A program made the position numbers and the translations under genes. This document shows positions 35,502 to 44,604 of a stretch of DNA of 64,000 nucleotides, one piece after another (the stretch's first letter is position 1; the number at the start of each line of letters is the position of its first letter). The DNA lies in NCBI GenBank assembly GCA_025350325.1, contig JANXYB010000138.1, positions 62,001-126,000 on the forward strand, read 5' to 3'. Source of the stretch: Acidobacteriaceae bacterium (lineage in GTDB: Bacteria; Acidobacteriota; Terriglobia; Terriglobales; Acidobacteriaceae). Under the pieces are notes generated by a model that searched no databases, was not told the origin of the DNA, and worked only from the letters and a program-made list of their open reading frames with translations.

Positions 35502-37964
35502 ATGCGAACGCTGGTGCTGCTGACCGGCGTATTGCTAATCGGGGTGCTTGGTGTGTTTTTGGCAGTTTCAAAGTGGCGCAATCCTTTTAGTCGCCGCGAT
35601 TTACCGCAGCGCCTCGGGCTCAATATCCAGGAAGAGGCGAACGGTTGGACCTACAGTCATGAGTTTCGCGGCCACACGCTCTATAAAATTCATGCTTCGA
35701 AACAAGTTCAACTCAAGCGTGGCAACCAGGTCCTGCTGCAATTGCACGAGGTGAAGATCGAGTTTTACGGCGAAGACGGCAGCCGAGTTGATCGCATCGA
35801 GGGCGGCGAGTTCGAATACGATCCGGCGTTAGGCGTGGCCAAGGCGACCGGACCTGTAGAGATCAGCCTGATGCGGCCAGATGTGGCGCCAGCGGTGGCG
35901 CCGAAAACGGTTCCCAGCAACATCTTGGGCGAAAATGGCAAAAAGCCACTGTTGGCGGCAGCGGCCGCGACCGCTTCTCGGCAGGAAATCCATGTAAAGA
36001 CCAGCGGGCTGACCTTTAATCGGAATACCGGCGAAGCATCGACCAGCAACCAGGTCAAATTTGAAGTAGCGCAGGGAACAGGGAGTGCGATCGGCGCTTT
36101 CTATGATGCGAACGAGGGCCGGCTGGTGCTTGATCATGCGGTCGAATTGGTGACCCGCAAAGGCCTGCAGACGGTTTCGTTACATGCGCAGCACGCGGAA
36201 TTTGAACGTGGAGAGCAGGTCTGTCATTTAGTTGCTGCGACGCTGAATTATCGCGAGGGCGAAGCCAGGGCGCAACTGGCGCAGGCTTTCTTTCGCGATG
36301 ATGGAACGGCGGTGCGGGTGAACGCCGAGAAAGGGTTTTCTCTGAGCACCGTGGCAGGCGGTCGTCTCGCGGCCCCGACCGGATCAATTGAGTTCGATGA
36401 GCACAACGAGCCTCGCCGCGGTCACCTGCAAGACGGCGTGACCATCGACTCTGACAGCAACGGTCGACGTATTCATGGCTCCGCGCCCACGATGGATTTG
36501 CAGTTTGCCGGGTCGGGGCAATTGCGGAGCGCACATTTAGAGCGCGCGGTGTCAATCACGAGCGATGAGCAGTCTGGCACGGGCGATGATCTGCTGCGGA
36601 CGCATCGCGACTGGGAATCGCCGGTAGCGGATATGACGTTTCGCAACACCGGCCATGGAAAGTTGGAACCCTCATCTCTTCATGGCGAGGGGGGTGTGGT
36701 CATGACGGCCACGAGCCAGCGCGGTAACGCTACAGCTGTTCCCAGCCGGATGAGCGCCGAAGACGTGACCGGGCTTTTTGGCGTAGATGCTGGGCTGACC
36801 GAGATGACCGGAACGGGTCATGCCAGTCTGGCGCAGACCACTCAGGCGGGGACGCGGCAAACAACCAGCGGTAACAAGCTTGTAGTTCACTTTGCCGCAT
36901 TAAAGACGCCGGAAAGAAAGATCAAGAGTGCAACTGCCGGCGCGACCGGTGCCTCCATGCAGATCGAGTCGGCCACGGTCGATGGCAACGTGGTATTGCT
37001 GCAGCAGCCCGCATCAAAAGCCGGCGCCCCCGCGCAACCTGGTCTAAAAGCAAATGCCGGACGAGCGGTGTACGAGGGTGCCAGCGAATGGCTGCATCTC
37101 ACGCAGAGCCCGCGCATCGCCGACGGCGGATTGGAACTGGCAGCGGACAAGATTGACGTTTCGCAAGCGTCGGGGGATGCGTTCGCTCATGGCGGCGTAA
37201 AGGCGACATGGCTTGGAAACGCTGCGGGCAACGCGCTGCGACAAGGCAAGCTTGGCGGCGATCAGACCATGGGAATGCTCGGTGGGCAAGGTCCCGCGCA
37301 CGTCATCGCCACCGAGGCGCGGATGCATCAGGCCAGTGGAGAGGCGACCTTTGAAGGTCAGGCGCGGCTGTGGCAACAGGCCAATTCAATTAGTGCCCCG
37401 GTCATTGTGCTTGATCGCAATCGGCAGACGCTAGTGGCACGAAGCGTGAATCCGGCGGAGCCTGTGCAAGTGGTCATGCTGAGCGCGGCGGTGGTGTCGG
37501 GCAAGCAGACAGCCGCAACGCCGTCGGTAATTCGTCTGCGCGGCGGCGATTTGAAATACTCAAATGCCGAACGTAAGGCGACGATGCATAGCGGTTCGGC
37601 AGGAAGCGTGGTTGCTTCTACGCCTGACGCGACTACGATCGCACATGAAGTGGAACTCACATTGCTGCCACCGGGGAATCATGCCGGTAAGGACGGCGCG
37701 GCAGCGCAGATAGATCGAATGATTGCCAACGGGCACGTGTCCGTCTCTTCACAAGGACGCAAGGGGACTGGGGAGCAACTCGTCTATTCGAGTGAGACCG
37801 GGAACTATGTTTTGACGGGAACATCCGTTGCGCCTCCAAAATTGACAGACGCTTCGCGCGGAACCGTGACCGGCGAGGCTTTGATTTTCAACAGTCGCGA
37901 TGATAGCGTCAATATCGATGGCGGCGGACGCAAAACCGTTACCGAGACGACGGCGCCAAAGTGA
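35502..37964 (+). CDS. lptC: Giant LptC/LptA (OstA)-like LPS-export periplasmic protein
   Basis: 820 aa from ATG 35502; a GTG at 35481 in frame is an alternative. LptC in E. coli is about 190 aa and LptA about 185, so this is a fusion or expansion. The N-terminus is a single membrane anchor (LVLLTGVLLIGVLGVFLAVS), as in LptC; then beta-jellyroll segments (LYKIHASKQVQLKRGNQVLLQLHEVKIEFYGEDGSRVDRIEGGEFEYD) typical of LptC, then repeated OstA/LptA-like segments (SGLTFNRNTGEASTSNQVKFEV, YEGASEWLHLTQSPRIADGGLELAADKI, MIANGHVSVSSQGRKGTGEQLVYSSETGNYVLTGT, the last a clear OstA-type repeat). It likely forms most of the periplasmic bridge from LptB2FG to LptD. It is followed after 33 bases by lptB. 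Confidence 0.85.
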   Translation: MRTLVLLTGVLLIGVLGVFLAVSKWRNPFSRRDLPQRLGLNIQEEANGWTYSHEFRGHTLYKIHASKQVQLKRGNQVLLQLHEVKIEFYGEDGSRVDRIEGGEFEYDPALGVAKATGPVEISLMRPDVAPAVAPKTVPSNILGENGKKPLLAAAAATASRQEIHVKTSGLTFNRNTGEASTSNQVKFEVAQGTGSAIGAFYDANEGRLVLDHAVELVTRKGLQTVSLHAQHAEFERGEQVCHLVAATLNYREGEARAQLAQAFFRDDGTAVRVNAEKGFSLSTVAGGRLAAPTGSIEFDEHNEPRRGHLQDGVTIDSDSNGRRIHGSAPTMDLQFAGSGQLRSAHLERAVSITSDEQSGTGDDLLRTHRDWESPVADMTFRNTGHGKLEPSSLHGEGGVVMTATSQRGNATAVPSRMSAEDVTGLFGVDAGLTEMTGTGHASLAQTTQAGTRQTTSGNKLVVHFAALKTPERKIKSATAGATGASMQIESATVDGNVVLLQQPASKAGAPAQPGLKANAGRAVYEGASEWLHLTQSPRIADGGLELAADKIDVSQASGDAFAHGGVKATWLGNAAGNALRQGKLGGDQTMGMLGGQGPAHVIATEARMHQASGEATFEGQARLWQQANSISAPVIVLDRNRQTLVARSVNPAEPVQVVMLSAAVVSGKQTAATPSVIRLRGGDLKYSNAERKATMHSGSAGSVVASTPDATTIAHEVELTLLPPGNHAGKDGAAAQIDRMIANGHVSVSSQGRKGTGEQLVYSSETGNYVLTGTSVAPPKLTDASRGTVTGEALIFNSRDDSVNIDGGGRKTVTETTAPK

Positions 37965-37997
37965 CGCCAAGAGCTGCGGAAAGCGCCTGAGAGCTAG

Positions 37998-38726
37998 ATG
38001 GAAAAACTGATCGCCGAAGGAATTGGCAAGTCGTACAAGGGCCGACAGGTCGTCCGCGGGGTAAACCTGAGTATCTCCCGCGGAGAAGTGGTGGGTTTGT
38101 TAGGGCCCAACGGGGCAGGCAAGACCACCAGCTTCTACATTATCGTGGGGCTGGTTGCTCCGGAGACGGGCCGCGTGATGGTGGACGACGTCGATATCAC
38201 GCGTATGCCGATGTATTTGCGGGCGCGCAATTACGGCATCAGTTATCTACCGCAAGAGCCCTCGGTGTTTCGTAAGCTCACTGTCGAAGAAAACATCCTG
38301 GCGGTGCTTGAGGCCCAGCCGTTAGATACGCGGGCACGCCGTTCGCGGGCTGAGCGGCTTATCAGCCAGTTAAGTTTAGGCCACATCCGCACCACGCGGG
38401 GCTACGCCCTGTCGGGTGGAGAGCGCCGCAGAGTCGAGATCGCCCGCTCTCTATGCATCCAGCCAAATTTTATTCTGCTCGACGAACCTTTCAGTGGAAT
38501 CGATCCAATCGCGGTGTTGGAACTGCAGAAAATCATCTTCGAACTGAAGGCCAGTGGCATCGGTATTTTAATCACAGATCACAACGTACGCGAGACGCTA
38601 AGCGTGACGGACCGCGCCTATATTATTGCGGAGGGACGGATATTTCGTGCCGGCACTCCCCATGAATTGGGGAATGATGTTGAAGTGCGGCGCGTCTATC
38701 TTGGAGAGGGTTTTTCGTTGGGTTAG
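37998..38726 (+). CDS. lptB: LPS-export ABC transporter ATP-binding protein
   Basis: 242 aa. Motor ATPase of the LptB2FG complex that extracts LPS from the inner membrane. Walker [10 protein letters not shown] (36-44), Q-loop [12 protein letters not shown] signature [15 protein letters not shown], Walker [14 protein letters not shown] and the switch His in [17 protein letters not shown]-like swaps absent; the sequence is a typical LptB. It follows the LptC/A-like gene by 33 bases and precedes rpoN, the classic lptC-lptA-lptB-rpoN order. LptF and LptG are not in the window. Confidence 0.97.
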   Translation: MEKLIAEGIGKSYKGRQVVRGVNLSISRGEVVGLLGPNGAGKTTSFYIIVGLVAPETGRVMVDDVDITRMPMYLRARNYGISYLPQEPSVFRKLTVEENILAVLEAQPLDTRARRSRAERLISQLSLGHIRTTRGYALSGGERRRVEIARSLCIQPNFILLDEPFSGIDPIAVLELQKIIFELKASGIGILITDHNVRETLSVTDRAYIIAEGRIFRAGTPHELGNDVEVRRVYLGEGFSLG

Positions 38727-38872
38727 TCGCACAATGCCTTGTGCAGCCGCCTGATGGCGCTAGTCAAGCCGCGCCCGTGACTCGATCTTCAAACGGTGGT
38801 AGGAAAAAAAGTCCAATCTGGGACTTATCCAGCTTGGAACAGCCCTTTTAGCCGGTAGCACTCAGCGCGATT

Positions 38873-38883
38873 ACACTTAGTGT
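38873..38883. promoter_or_regulatory. Palindrome just upstream of rpoN
   Basis: ACACT-T-AGTGT is a perfect 11-base palindrome, 26 bases before the rpoN ATG, flanked by TT and GAG. The 183-base gap from lptB also holds a GCACAA/TTGTGC stem at 38729-38744, without a T run. It may be an operator; I found no -24/-12 site. Confidence 0.35.
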
Positions 38884-38909
38884 GAGTCCAACTGGAATTG
38901 AGCCTCATT

Positions 38910-40502
38910 ATGGCGCTTCTGCAACCGAGACTAAATTTGAGAGTGGCCCAACGCCAGGTGCTCACACCGGGCCTGATGCAGATGGTGAGCGTTCTTGCGC
39001 TCAATAAGCTCGAACTGAAGGAGATGATCGATGCCGAGATGGTGGAAAACCCCGTCCTGGAAGAGATTGACGAGTCGGTTCCGATGTTGGACGAAGTGGC
39101 AAGTCAGCAAGACCAGGACGTGCGCGCGGAACGGTCGGAGCCCGGATCAACAGAGTCACCTTCTGAACCGAAAGACTCGTTCAATGAGATTGATTTTGGC
39201 TCATACTTTCGGGACTATCTCGATCCCGGGTATCGTACTCAACCGGAGTATGAAGACAGCGAGAAGCCCTCGTTTGAAAATTTTCTCTCCCAACCTACGA
39301 CCCTCTCTGATCACTTGGCGTGGCAGCTGGGAGCTCTGAGCCTTGAGCCTGGCCTTTGTCGTGCGGCAGATTACATTGTCGGCAATCTGGATGAAGACGG
39401 TTATCTGACCGCCAGCGACGATGAATTAATAGATGCTTTCAGCCAGTTCCCCGAGAATCAAGGGCGGACCAGGGAGGAGTTGTGCGGCTTGATGCGGCGA
39501 GGCACTGACCTCGTGCAGCATCTCGATCCTGCGGGCATTGCGGCGAGGGATTTGCGAGAATGCCTGCTGATTCAAATCGCGGCTCAACAGGCTGAACTCT
39601 CTCAGCTGTATGCGCGACGAGAAGACGAACCAGACGCCAATCTTCATGGAAACCATCGCGCTGAAGCAGAGGCGCGGCTCGACGAGCGCCGGCGCAGCAT
39701 GGAAGTTGCCGCCATGATCGTCGAGAACCACCTGCAGCAGTTGCAAAAAAGAGATGTCAAAGACCTGGCCCATTCGTTGCATGCCACGGTCGAGGAGGCT
39801 CACTCTGGCATCGAGTTCATCCGCACGCTCGATCCGCGGCCAGGCCGCATCTATAACCGCGAACAGACGCGTCTGATTGAGCCCGATGTGGTCTTCATCA
39901 AGCGGGGCGGTGAATGGGTTGTTTCGATGAATGAGGAGGACATGCCCAGCCTGCGGCTAAGCATGCGCTATCGCCGGATGCTGGTCGCTGAAGGCACAGA
40001 AAAGGAAGTCAAGGAATACGTCAAAGAGCGGTTCCGTTCAGCGATGCAATTGATGCGCAACATTGCGCAGCGTAAGAGCACAATCTTGCGCACATGCGAA
40101 GTGATTGTGCGACGCCAGCAAGAATTTCTCGATGTGGGCATTGAAGCGCTGCGGCCCATGATGATCAAGGAAGTCGCGGAGGAAATCGGCGTTCATCCCT
40201 CGACGGTCAGCCGGGCGGTCGCCAACAAATATGCACACACGCCCCAGGGAGTGATCGAACTGCGCTTCTTTTTCTCGGAGGGATCGAATGGACCAGAAGG
40301 CGCCGATACCCCGTTGTTACTACTCAAGCGCAAGGTCCGTAAGATCATCGATGAGGAGGATGCCCGTCACCCCTTGACGGACGATCAGCTAGCCGCCATG
40401 CTGCAATCTCAGGGAATCCAGTTGACGCGTCGCACCGTTGCCAAATACCGCGAAGACATGAGCATTCCTTCGACTCATCAACGCCGCCGTCGTGACGCCT
40501 AG
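38910..40502 (+). CDS. rpoN: RNA polymerase sigma-54 factor
   Basis: 530 aa from ATG 38910 (the TTG at 38898 is upstream in frame). Starts MALLQPRLNLRVAQRQVLTPGLMQMV, the Gln-rich region I that contacts enhancer-binding proteins. The core-binding region II and III contain NVE-like linker DEDGYLTASDDELI; the HTH shows HPSTVSRAVANKY, and the RpoN box is present as RRTVAKYRED (consensus ARRTVAKYRE). Directs promoters of the -24/-12 type; dependent activators are elsewhere. Sits in the lptB-rpoN neighbourhood. Converges with the TamB-like gene, 22 bases apart. Confidence 0.97.
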   Translation: MALLQPRLNLRVAQRQVLTPGLMQMVSVLALNKLELKEMIDAEMVENPVLEEIDESVPMLDEVASQQDQDVRAERSEPGSTESPSEPKDSFNEIDFGSYFRDYLDPGYRTQPEYEDSEKPSFENFLSQPTTLSDHLAWQLGALSLEPGLCRAADYIVGNLDEDGYLTASDDELIDAFSQFPENQGRTREELCGLMRRGTDLVQHLDPAGIAARDLRECLLIQIAAQQAELSQLYARREDEPDANLHGNHRAEAEARLDERRRSMEVAAMIVENHLQQLQKRDVKDLAHSLHATVEEAHSGIEFIRTLDPRPGRIYNREQTRLIEPDVVFIKRGGEWVVSMNEEDMPSLRLSMRYRRMLVAEGTEKEVKEYVKERFRSAMQLMRNIAQRKSTILRTCEVIVRRQQEFLDVGIEALRPMMIKEVAEEIGVHPSTVSRAVANKYAHTPQGVIELRFFFSEGSNGPEGADTPLLLLKRKVRKIIDEEDARHPLTDDQLAAMLQSQGIQLTRRTVAKYREDMSIPSTHQRRRRDA

Positions 40503-40524
40503 ATTCAACCGAGTTCCATTCCGC

Positions 40525-43500
40525 CTACCAGCTTTTCTTGATAATCGTATCCACCGCGAAGCCACCATTTGGGTCGCGCGTTGCACTGACTGCTACGCGC
40601 GGCGAGACCTGGTACTGGCCCTGAACGGTCTGTCCCTGAGTTGACGCTACGTTAGTAGAGAATGTGACAAACAGATTTCCGGTAACTCGCTGCTGGATCG
40701 TGATGTTAGCTCCGGGAGGTCCTTGCGTACTGCTATTTGCCAGCACGGGGTTGATCGAGAGCTGTGAAATGCCTGCGATCTTTGAGACGCGGCTGCTAAC
40801 TTGGCTCGACACCTGTGAAGCGACTAGCGATTCAGCTCCCTGACTTGAAAACACCGATGGGTTGTCGGCGCTCTGCTGTTTTGTCTTGCCGAATGCAAGT
40901 AGATAGATGATGTCCGCCGACGGGAGCGACGGGTCAGAACTGTATTGAGTGCGCAATTGTTCGACGGGCCCGTTGAATCGCATATTGATGTTGTATTGCT
41001 GAATCGTGGTGCTCAAATTGAGATTCACTACGGGCCGCGTCTCTGAAGCATTAACAAATTGCACCGTGCCATCGGTGAGAACAAAACGGTTCCCATTCAA
41101 AATAATATCGCCGCCGGTAAGATTGACGCGGCCTAAGATAACCGGGTTCGCCGCAGTGCCTTTAACTTGAAGGTTTGCAGAGCCACCTACGCTTAATGTC
41201 CGGCTTACCAGGTTCACGTTACTCGCAGAATGCAGCGCAATATTGAGCGCTACGTTTTGGCTGAAACCTTGCGTAGGTGGGGCTTCAGCACCGCCGGAAA
41301 GTGTGCCGATGAAATTAGCTAGGTCGAATGCGCGCGTAAACGATAAGTCAGTGAGATTCACCGAGCCGCCAAGCACGGCCGTGTCCGTCGAACCAGTCAG
41401 TCTCAGATTCGCGTCCATGCTCTCGCGCATGCCCTCGGGATAGAGCAATCGAACACCTTTGGCCGCCAGGCCCATATCGAATTGGATTGCAGGCTTGAGC
41501 GCGACTCCACCTTGGGCAATTACTGTCCCGCCTCCCACGGTTCCTTGGAACTTGCTGATGTTAATGCGGTCAGAAGTTAAGGTCAGCACACCGTTGCCAT
41601 GTTGCAAACCGATGGGGGCGTCGGTAGTGGCCACGTTAGCGTCAACTATCTCAATCTGGCCGCTGATATTCGATCCATCAGCAGCACCGTGCGAATTGAT
41701 ATTCAGCTTTATCTCGCCGGAAGTTTTAAGGTCAGGATTGAATAGCTGCGCAAGTTGGAGATTTACCGTGCCGATGAGCATCAGGGACATAGGAGCCTTG
41801 GTCGTAGGAATAGATCCCTGAAACTGCAAGTCAGTATCGGTGCCGCGAATGGCAGATTTTTGCACATCGATGATTCCGTTCTTATAGTCGATGTCAATTG
41901 GCGAGACTGCTGCAAGTTGAATATTGCTACCGTAGGCCACGTTTAGCACAGGAAGTGTTACGTGAGCTTCGAGCAGTTCTTTCTTCTTGAGCGGCCCACG
42001 AAGAGTAGCGTGGATCTCGGTTTGCCCGGACACGTTCGCAGCCTGTGCTGGAGCATAAGCAAGCAGTAGCGGACCGAGCGGAATTCCCTGCGTATCGAGT
42101 GATGCTTCTGCTTGGTAGTCACCTGTCAGGTTTACTTTTGCATTGCCTTTGATTGAAGTATTGACGGCCGAAGAAGTCAATGCGACGGTCGCATTGTGAT
42201 TCACCAAATTCATCTGAACCTGAAGGCCGGTGACGGTTTGCTTTTGTATGAGGAGCTCTGGAATTTTTACGCTTGCATCAAGTTGCGGATTGTCGAAGGC
42301 GCCTGCACCATGGGCGTTGATGGCAACTACGCCAGCTGCGTCCAGGTTTTTCGCCTTGACCGTTTGTAGCTTATCCAAATGGATGCCACTCGATGTCAGC
42401 TCTGCCACATAAGTTTTCTCCTGGGGGTGGACACTTACTTTGCCCTGCAAGCTGCCTGCGGTCGCATCGACGGCGACATCTGCATGAGCTTCATTATTGC
42501 TTCCGGAAAAGATAACCTTTGCTGAATTGATTGGCTCTCCGTATGCGGTAAGCCCTGTCAGAGACACATCCCCGTTGCCGGTAGGGTTAGACGCGCTACC
42601 GCGAAGATTCACACTCGCGTTGAGTGTGCCAGTTACAGGTATTTGCTGCGAGGCGAGCTTGAGCAGATCAGAAATATCTAACTGAGATGCCTTGAGATCG
42701 AGTTCGAGCGGGCTGGTCTTAGTGACAGACCACTTAGACAGTCCTGCACTGGCGTTAAAGGTAAGTCGACCTCGGGAGCCAGGATCAAGCTCGGCATGTT
42801 TCAAGCTGGCGTGCGAACTGTCCAGCTCTATGTCGGTTCGAAGAGACTTCCACACCGTGCCATTCAAATGGAAATCGGCTGCTGAAAACTGGCCGCTCAG
42901 ATGCGGTGCAGTGGTTGAACCTTGGACCACTCCGCGAAACGATGCGATGCCCGCAAGGCCCAACCCTTGCAGGGGCTGACCGGGCGTTGGCGTTCTAAAT
43001 ATATCCGCAATTGCCTCAACTTCGCGCAAGTCATTTGCTTGAATCTGAAAGGCGAGACTCGATCGGTCACTTACCGTACCGTTCATCGAAACATTAGTGT
43101 GAGGAGTCCGGATGTAACTCTTTTTGAGCGCGAGTTGCTGATTTTTTCCGAGATATGTAGCGTGAATCGCGCCAGAAATGGGAACAGTGTTCGCTGTGGA
43201 ATGAGTGCTGGCAGAGATTGCGTGCCCATTGGTAAGCGCTGCATTGGGCGAACCGGTAACTCGTCCGTTGATGGTTGCGTCTGCGTGTGCGACCAGGTCC
43301 TTCATGGTCTTTCCCCAGTTTGCAGTAGCCTCCGCATTCACCGCACCTGCGACGGCAACGCCTCGCGCCGCGCCCGCTGGAGCGAATGTGCGGCGTAGTT
43401 CCGCAAGCGACACGCTGTGTAAAGCGGCATCCACTTTAGAATGGGAGTCGCCACTCAGATTGGTCATGGTGCCGTGTGCGGTCAATTTGCCACCGAGGAT

Positions 43501-44592
43501 ATCAGCAGCGAAATCGTGAAGCGTAGCATCCCCGTTAGTAAGCGAGTAATGCGCAACTATTTCTCTTACGTCGGTCTGGGCAGCAGAGGTCTTAACGCTC
43601 AGGCGAGGGCTCGTCAGATCTCCATTGAGTGAGAGGGCCTGAATGGCACTTCGATTTGAAGCACTTTGATATTGCAGCGTGCCGGAAGCGGAGATCATTC
43701 CTGCAGGTACAGAGGGGTTGTGAATCAGCGTTGCAACCTCGGCTCCGTCAACAGTCATTTGATACTGCGCCTCTACGTTGGGGGCGCTGTAGTTATTGAT
43801 GGTGGCGTTTATGACGAGCTTCGTGTTGCCGGCGCTTACCGCAGCCTGCGAGATATGCAACGTTGTCGGAGTGGCGTCAAACTGAACGATTAAGTTATGG
43901 GGAAGAGGTTCGAAATTGCTGTACGTGACGTGACCATCGGCATAGGCTAATTTGCCTGAATACTGTTTCAAGGACTGATTGAAGGATGCATCGAATTCTA
44001 CGTTGTGGAGATCGGCAGCCAGCGCAGCTGGTCGATTGTTATAGAAGATTTGCCCATCCGTGATTACAGCGTGGCGTATGCCGAAATCGAACACGCTCGA
44101 GTTGTCACTGCTGTTGCCGCTGCTTTTGAAGCTCGGAATATTGGAAACACCGTGCTTGTCAACGAATACTTGAACCACTGGCCGATCTATGCGGAAGCTA
44201 TCGAAGTACCACTCGCTGCGCAACACAGACACGATGCGAACGCCCGCTGCGGCATGTTGAACCTGCAGTAATGGCGGATTGGTATAGGGGCTCGCTCCGT
44301 CGACGATAAGGCCATAAACGTCAGCGCTGAGCGTCGCGACATGGAGGGTGTAATTCTGTAGATGCACTTGCACGCCCAGAGTCTTGGTCGCTTCGGCTTG
44401 CAATCTATTTAGAACGTAACTATGAAAGCGTTGACTGTTCAGAAGTATTGATGCGACGATGGCACCGATGATGATCGGAAACACGAAGACTACGCCAATG
44501 ACTCTAACGGCAGTTAATAGTCGTCGATTTAGCCGCTGCCGGTTAGCGCGGGGATTGTCAGGCGACTCTGGTTCCATTTCGGTATGCTTCAT
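40525..44592 (-). CDS. TamB/DUF490-like translocation and assembly protein (copy 2)
   Basis: 1355 aa, second TamB-like protein of the window. A single membrane helix lies near residues 24-50 (LLTAVRVIGVVFVFPIIIGAI); after it come long beta-rich repeats. Strong TamB C-terminal hallmarks: VILGRVNLTGGDIILNGNRF, FVNASETRPVVNLNLSTTI, YNINMRFNGPVEQLRTQYSS and LPSADIIYLLAFGKTKQQ. It starts 12 bases after the BamA-like gene, with AGGAGA eight bases before the ATG, so the two are one operon. As in copy 1 the partner is a POTRA/barrel protein, but there is no SurA-like gene between. Low similarity to copy 1 by eye outside the C-terminus; an old duplication or independent gain. Confidence 0.88.
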   Translation of the reverse strand: MKHTEMEPESPDNPRANRQRLNRRLLTAVRVIGVVFVFPIIIGAIVASILLNSQRFHSYVLNRLQAEATKTLGVQVHLQNYTLHVATLSADVYGLIVDGASPYTNPPLLQVQHAAAGVRIVSVLRSEWYFDSFRIDRPVVQVFVDKHGVSNIPSFKSSGNSSDNSSVFDFGIRHAVITDGQIFYNNRPAALAADLHNVEFDASFNQSLKQYSGKLAYADGHVTYSNFEPLPHNLIVQFDATPTTLHISQAAVSAGNTKLVINATINNYSAPNVEAQYQMTVDGAEVATLIHNPSVPAGMISASGTLQYQSASNRSAIQALSLNGDLTSPRLSVKTSAAQTDVREIVAHYSLTNGDATLHDFAADILGGKLTAHGTMTNLSGDSHSKVDAALHSVSLAELRRTFAPAGAARGVAVAGAVNAEATANWGKTMKDLVAHADATINGRVTGSPNAALTNGHAISASTHSTANTVPISGAIHATYLGKNQQLALKKSYIRTPHTNVSMNGTVSDRSSLAFQIQANDLREVEAIADIFRTPTPGQPLQGLGLAGIASFRGVVQGSTTAPHLSGQFSAADFHLNGTVWKSLRTDIELDSSHASLKHAELDPGSRGRLTFNASAGLSKWSVTKTSPLELDLKASQLDISDLLKLASQQIPVTGTLNASVNLRGSASNPTGNGDVSLTGLTAYGEPINSAKVIFSGSNNEAHADVAVDATAGSLQGKVSVHPQEKTYVAELTSSGIHLDKLQTVKAKNLDAAGVVAINAHGAGAFDNPQLDASVKIPELLIQKQTVTGLQVQMNLVNHNATVALTSSAVNTSIKGNAKVNLTGDYQAEASLDTQGIPLGPLLLAYAPAQAANVSGQTEIHATLRGPLKKKELLEAHVTLPVLNVAYGSNIQLAAVSPIDIDYKNGIIDVQKSAIRGTDTDLQFQGSIPTTKAPMSLMLIGTVNLQLAQLFNPDLKTSGEIKLNINSHGAADGSNISGQIEIVDANVATTDAPIGLQHGNGVLTLTSDRINISKFQGTVGGGTVIAQGGVALKPAIQFDMGLAAKGVRLLYPEGMRESMDANLRLTGSTDTAVLGGSVNLTDLSFTRAFDLANFIGTLSGGAEAPPTQGFSQNVALNIALHSASNVNLVSRTLSVGGSANLQVKGTAANPVILGRVNLTGGDIILNGNRFVLTDGTVQFVNASETRPVVNLNLSTTIQQYNINMRFNGPVEQLRTQYSSDPSLPSADIIYLLAFGKTKQQSADNPSVFSSQGAESLVASQVSSQVSSRVSKIAGISQLSINPVLANSSTQGPPGANITIQQRVTGNLFVTFSTNVASTQGQTVQGQYQVSPRVAVSATRDPNGGFAVDTIIKKSW

Positions 44593-44604
44593 TACAAATC
44601 TCTC

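Noticed and set aside
38841-38860. Possible sigma-54 (-24/-12) promoter upstream of rpoN (TTGGAACAGCCCTTTTAGC)
   Set aside because: The distance between the GG and GC elements is 13 bases, not 10, so it does not match.
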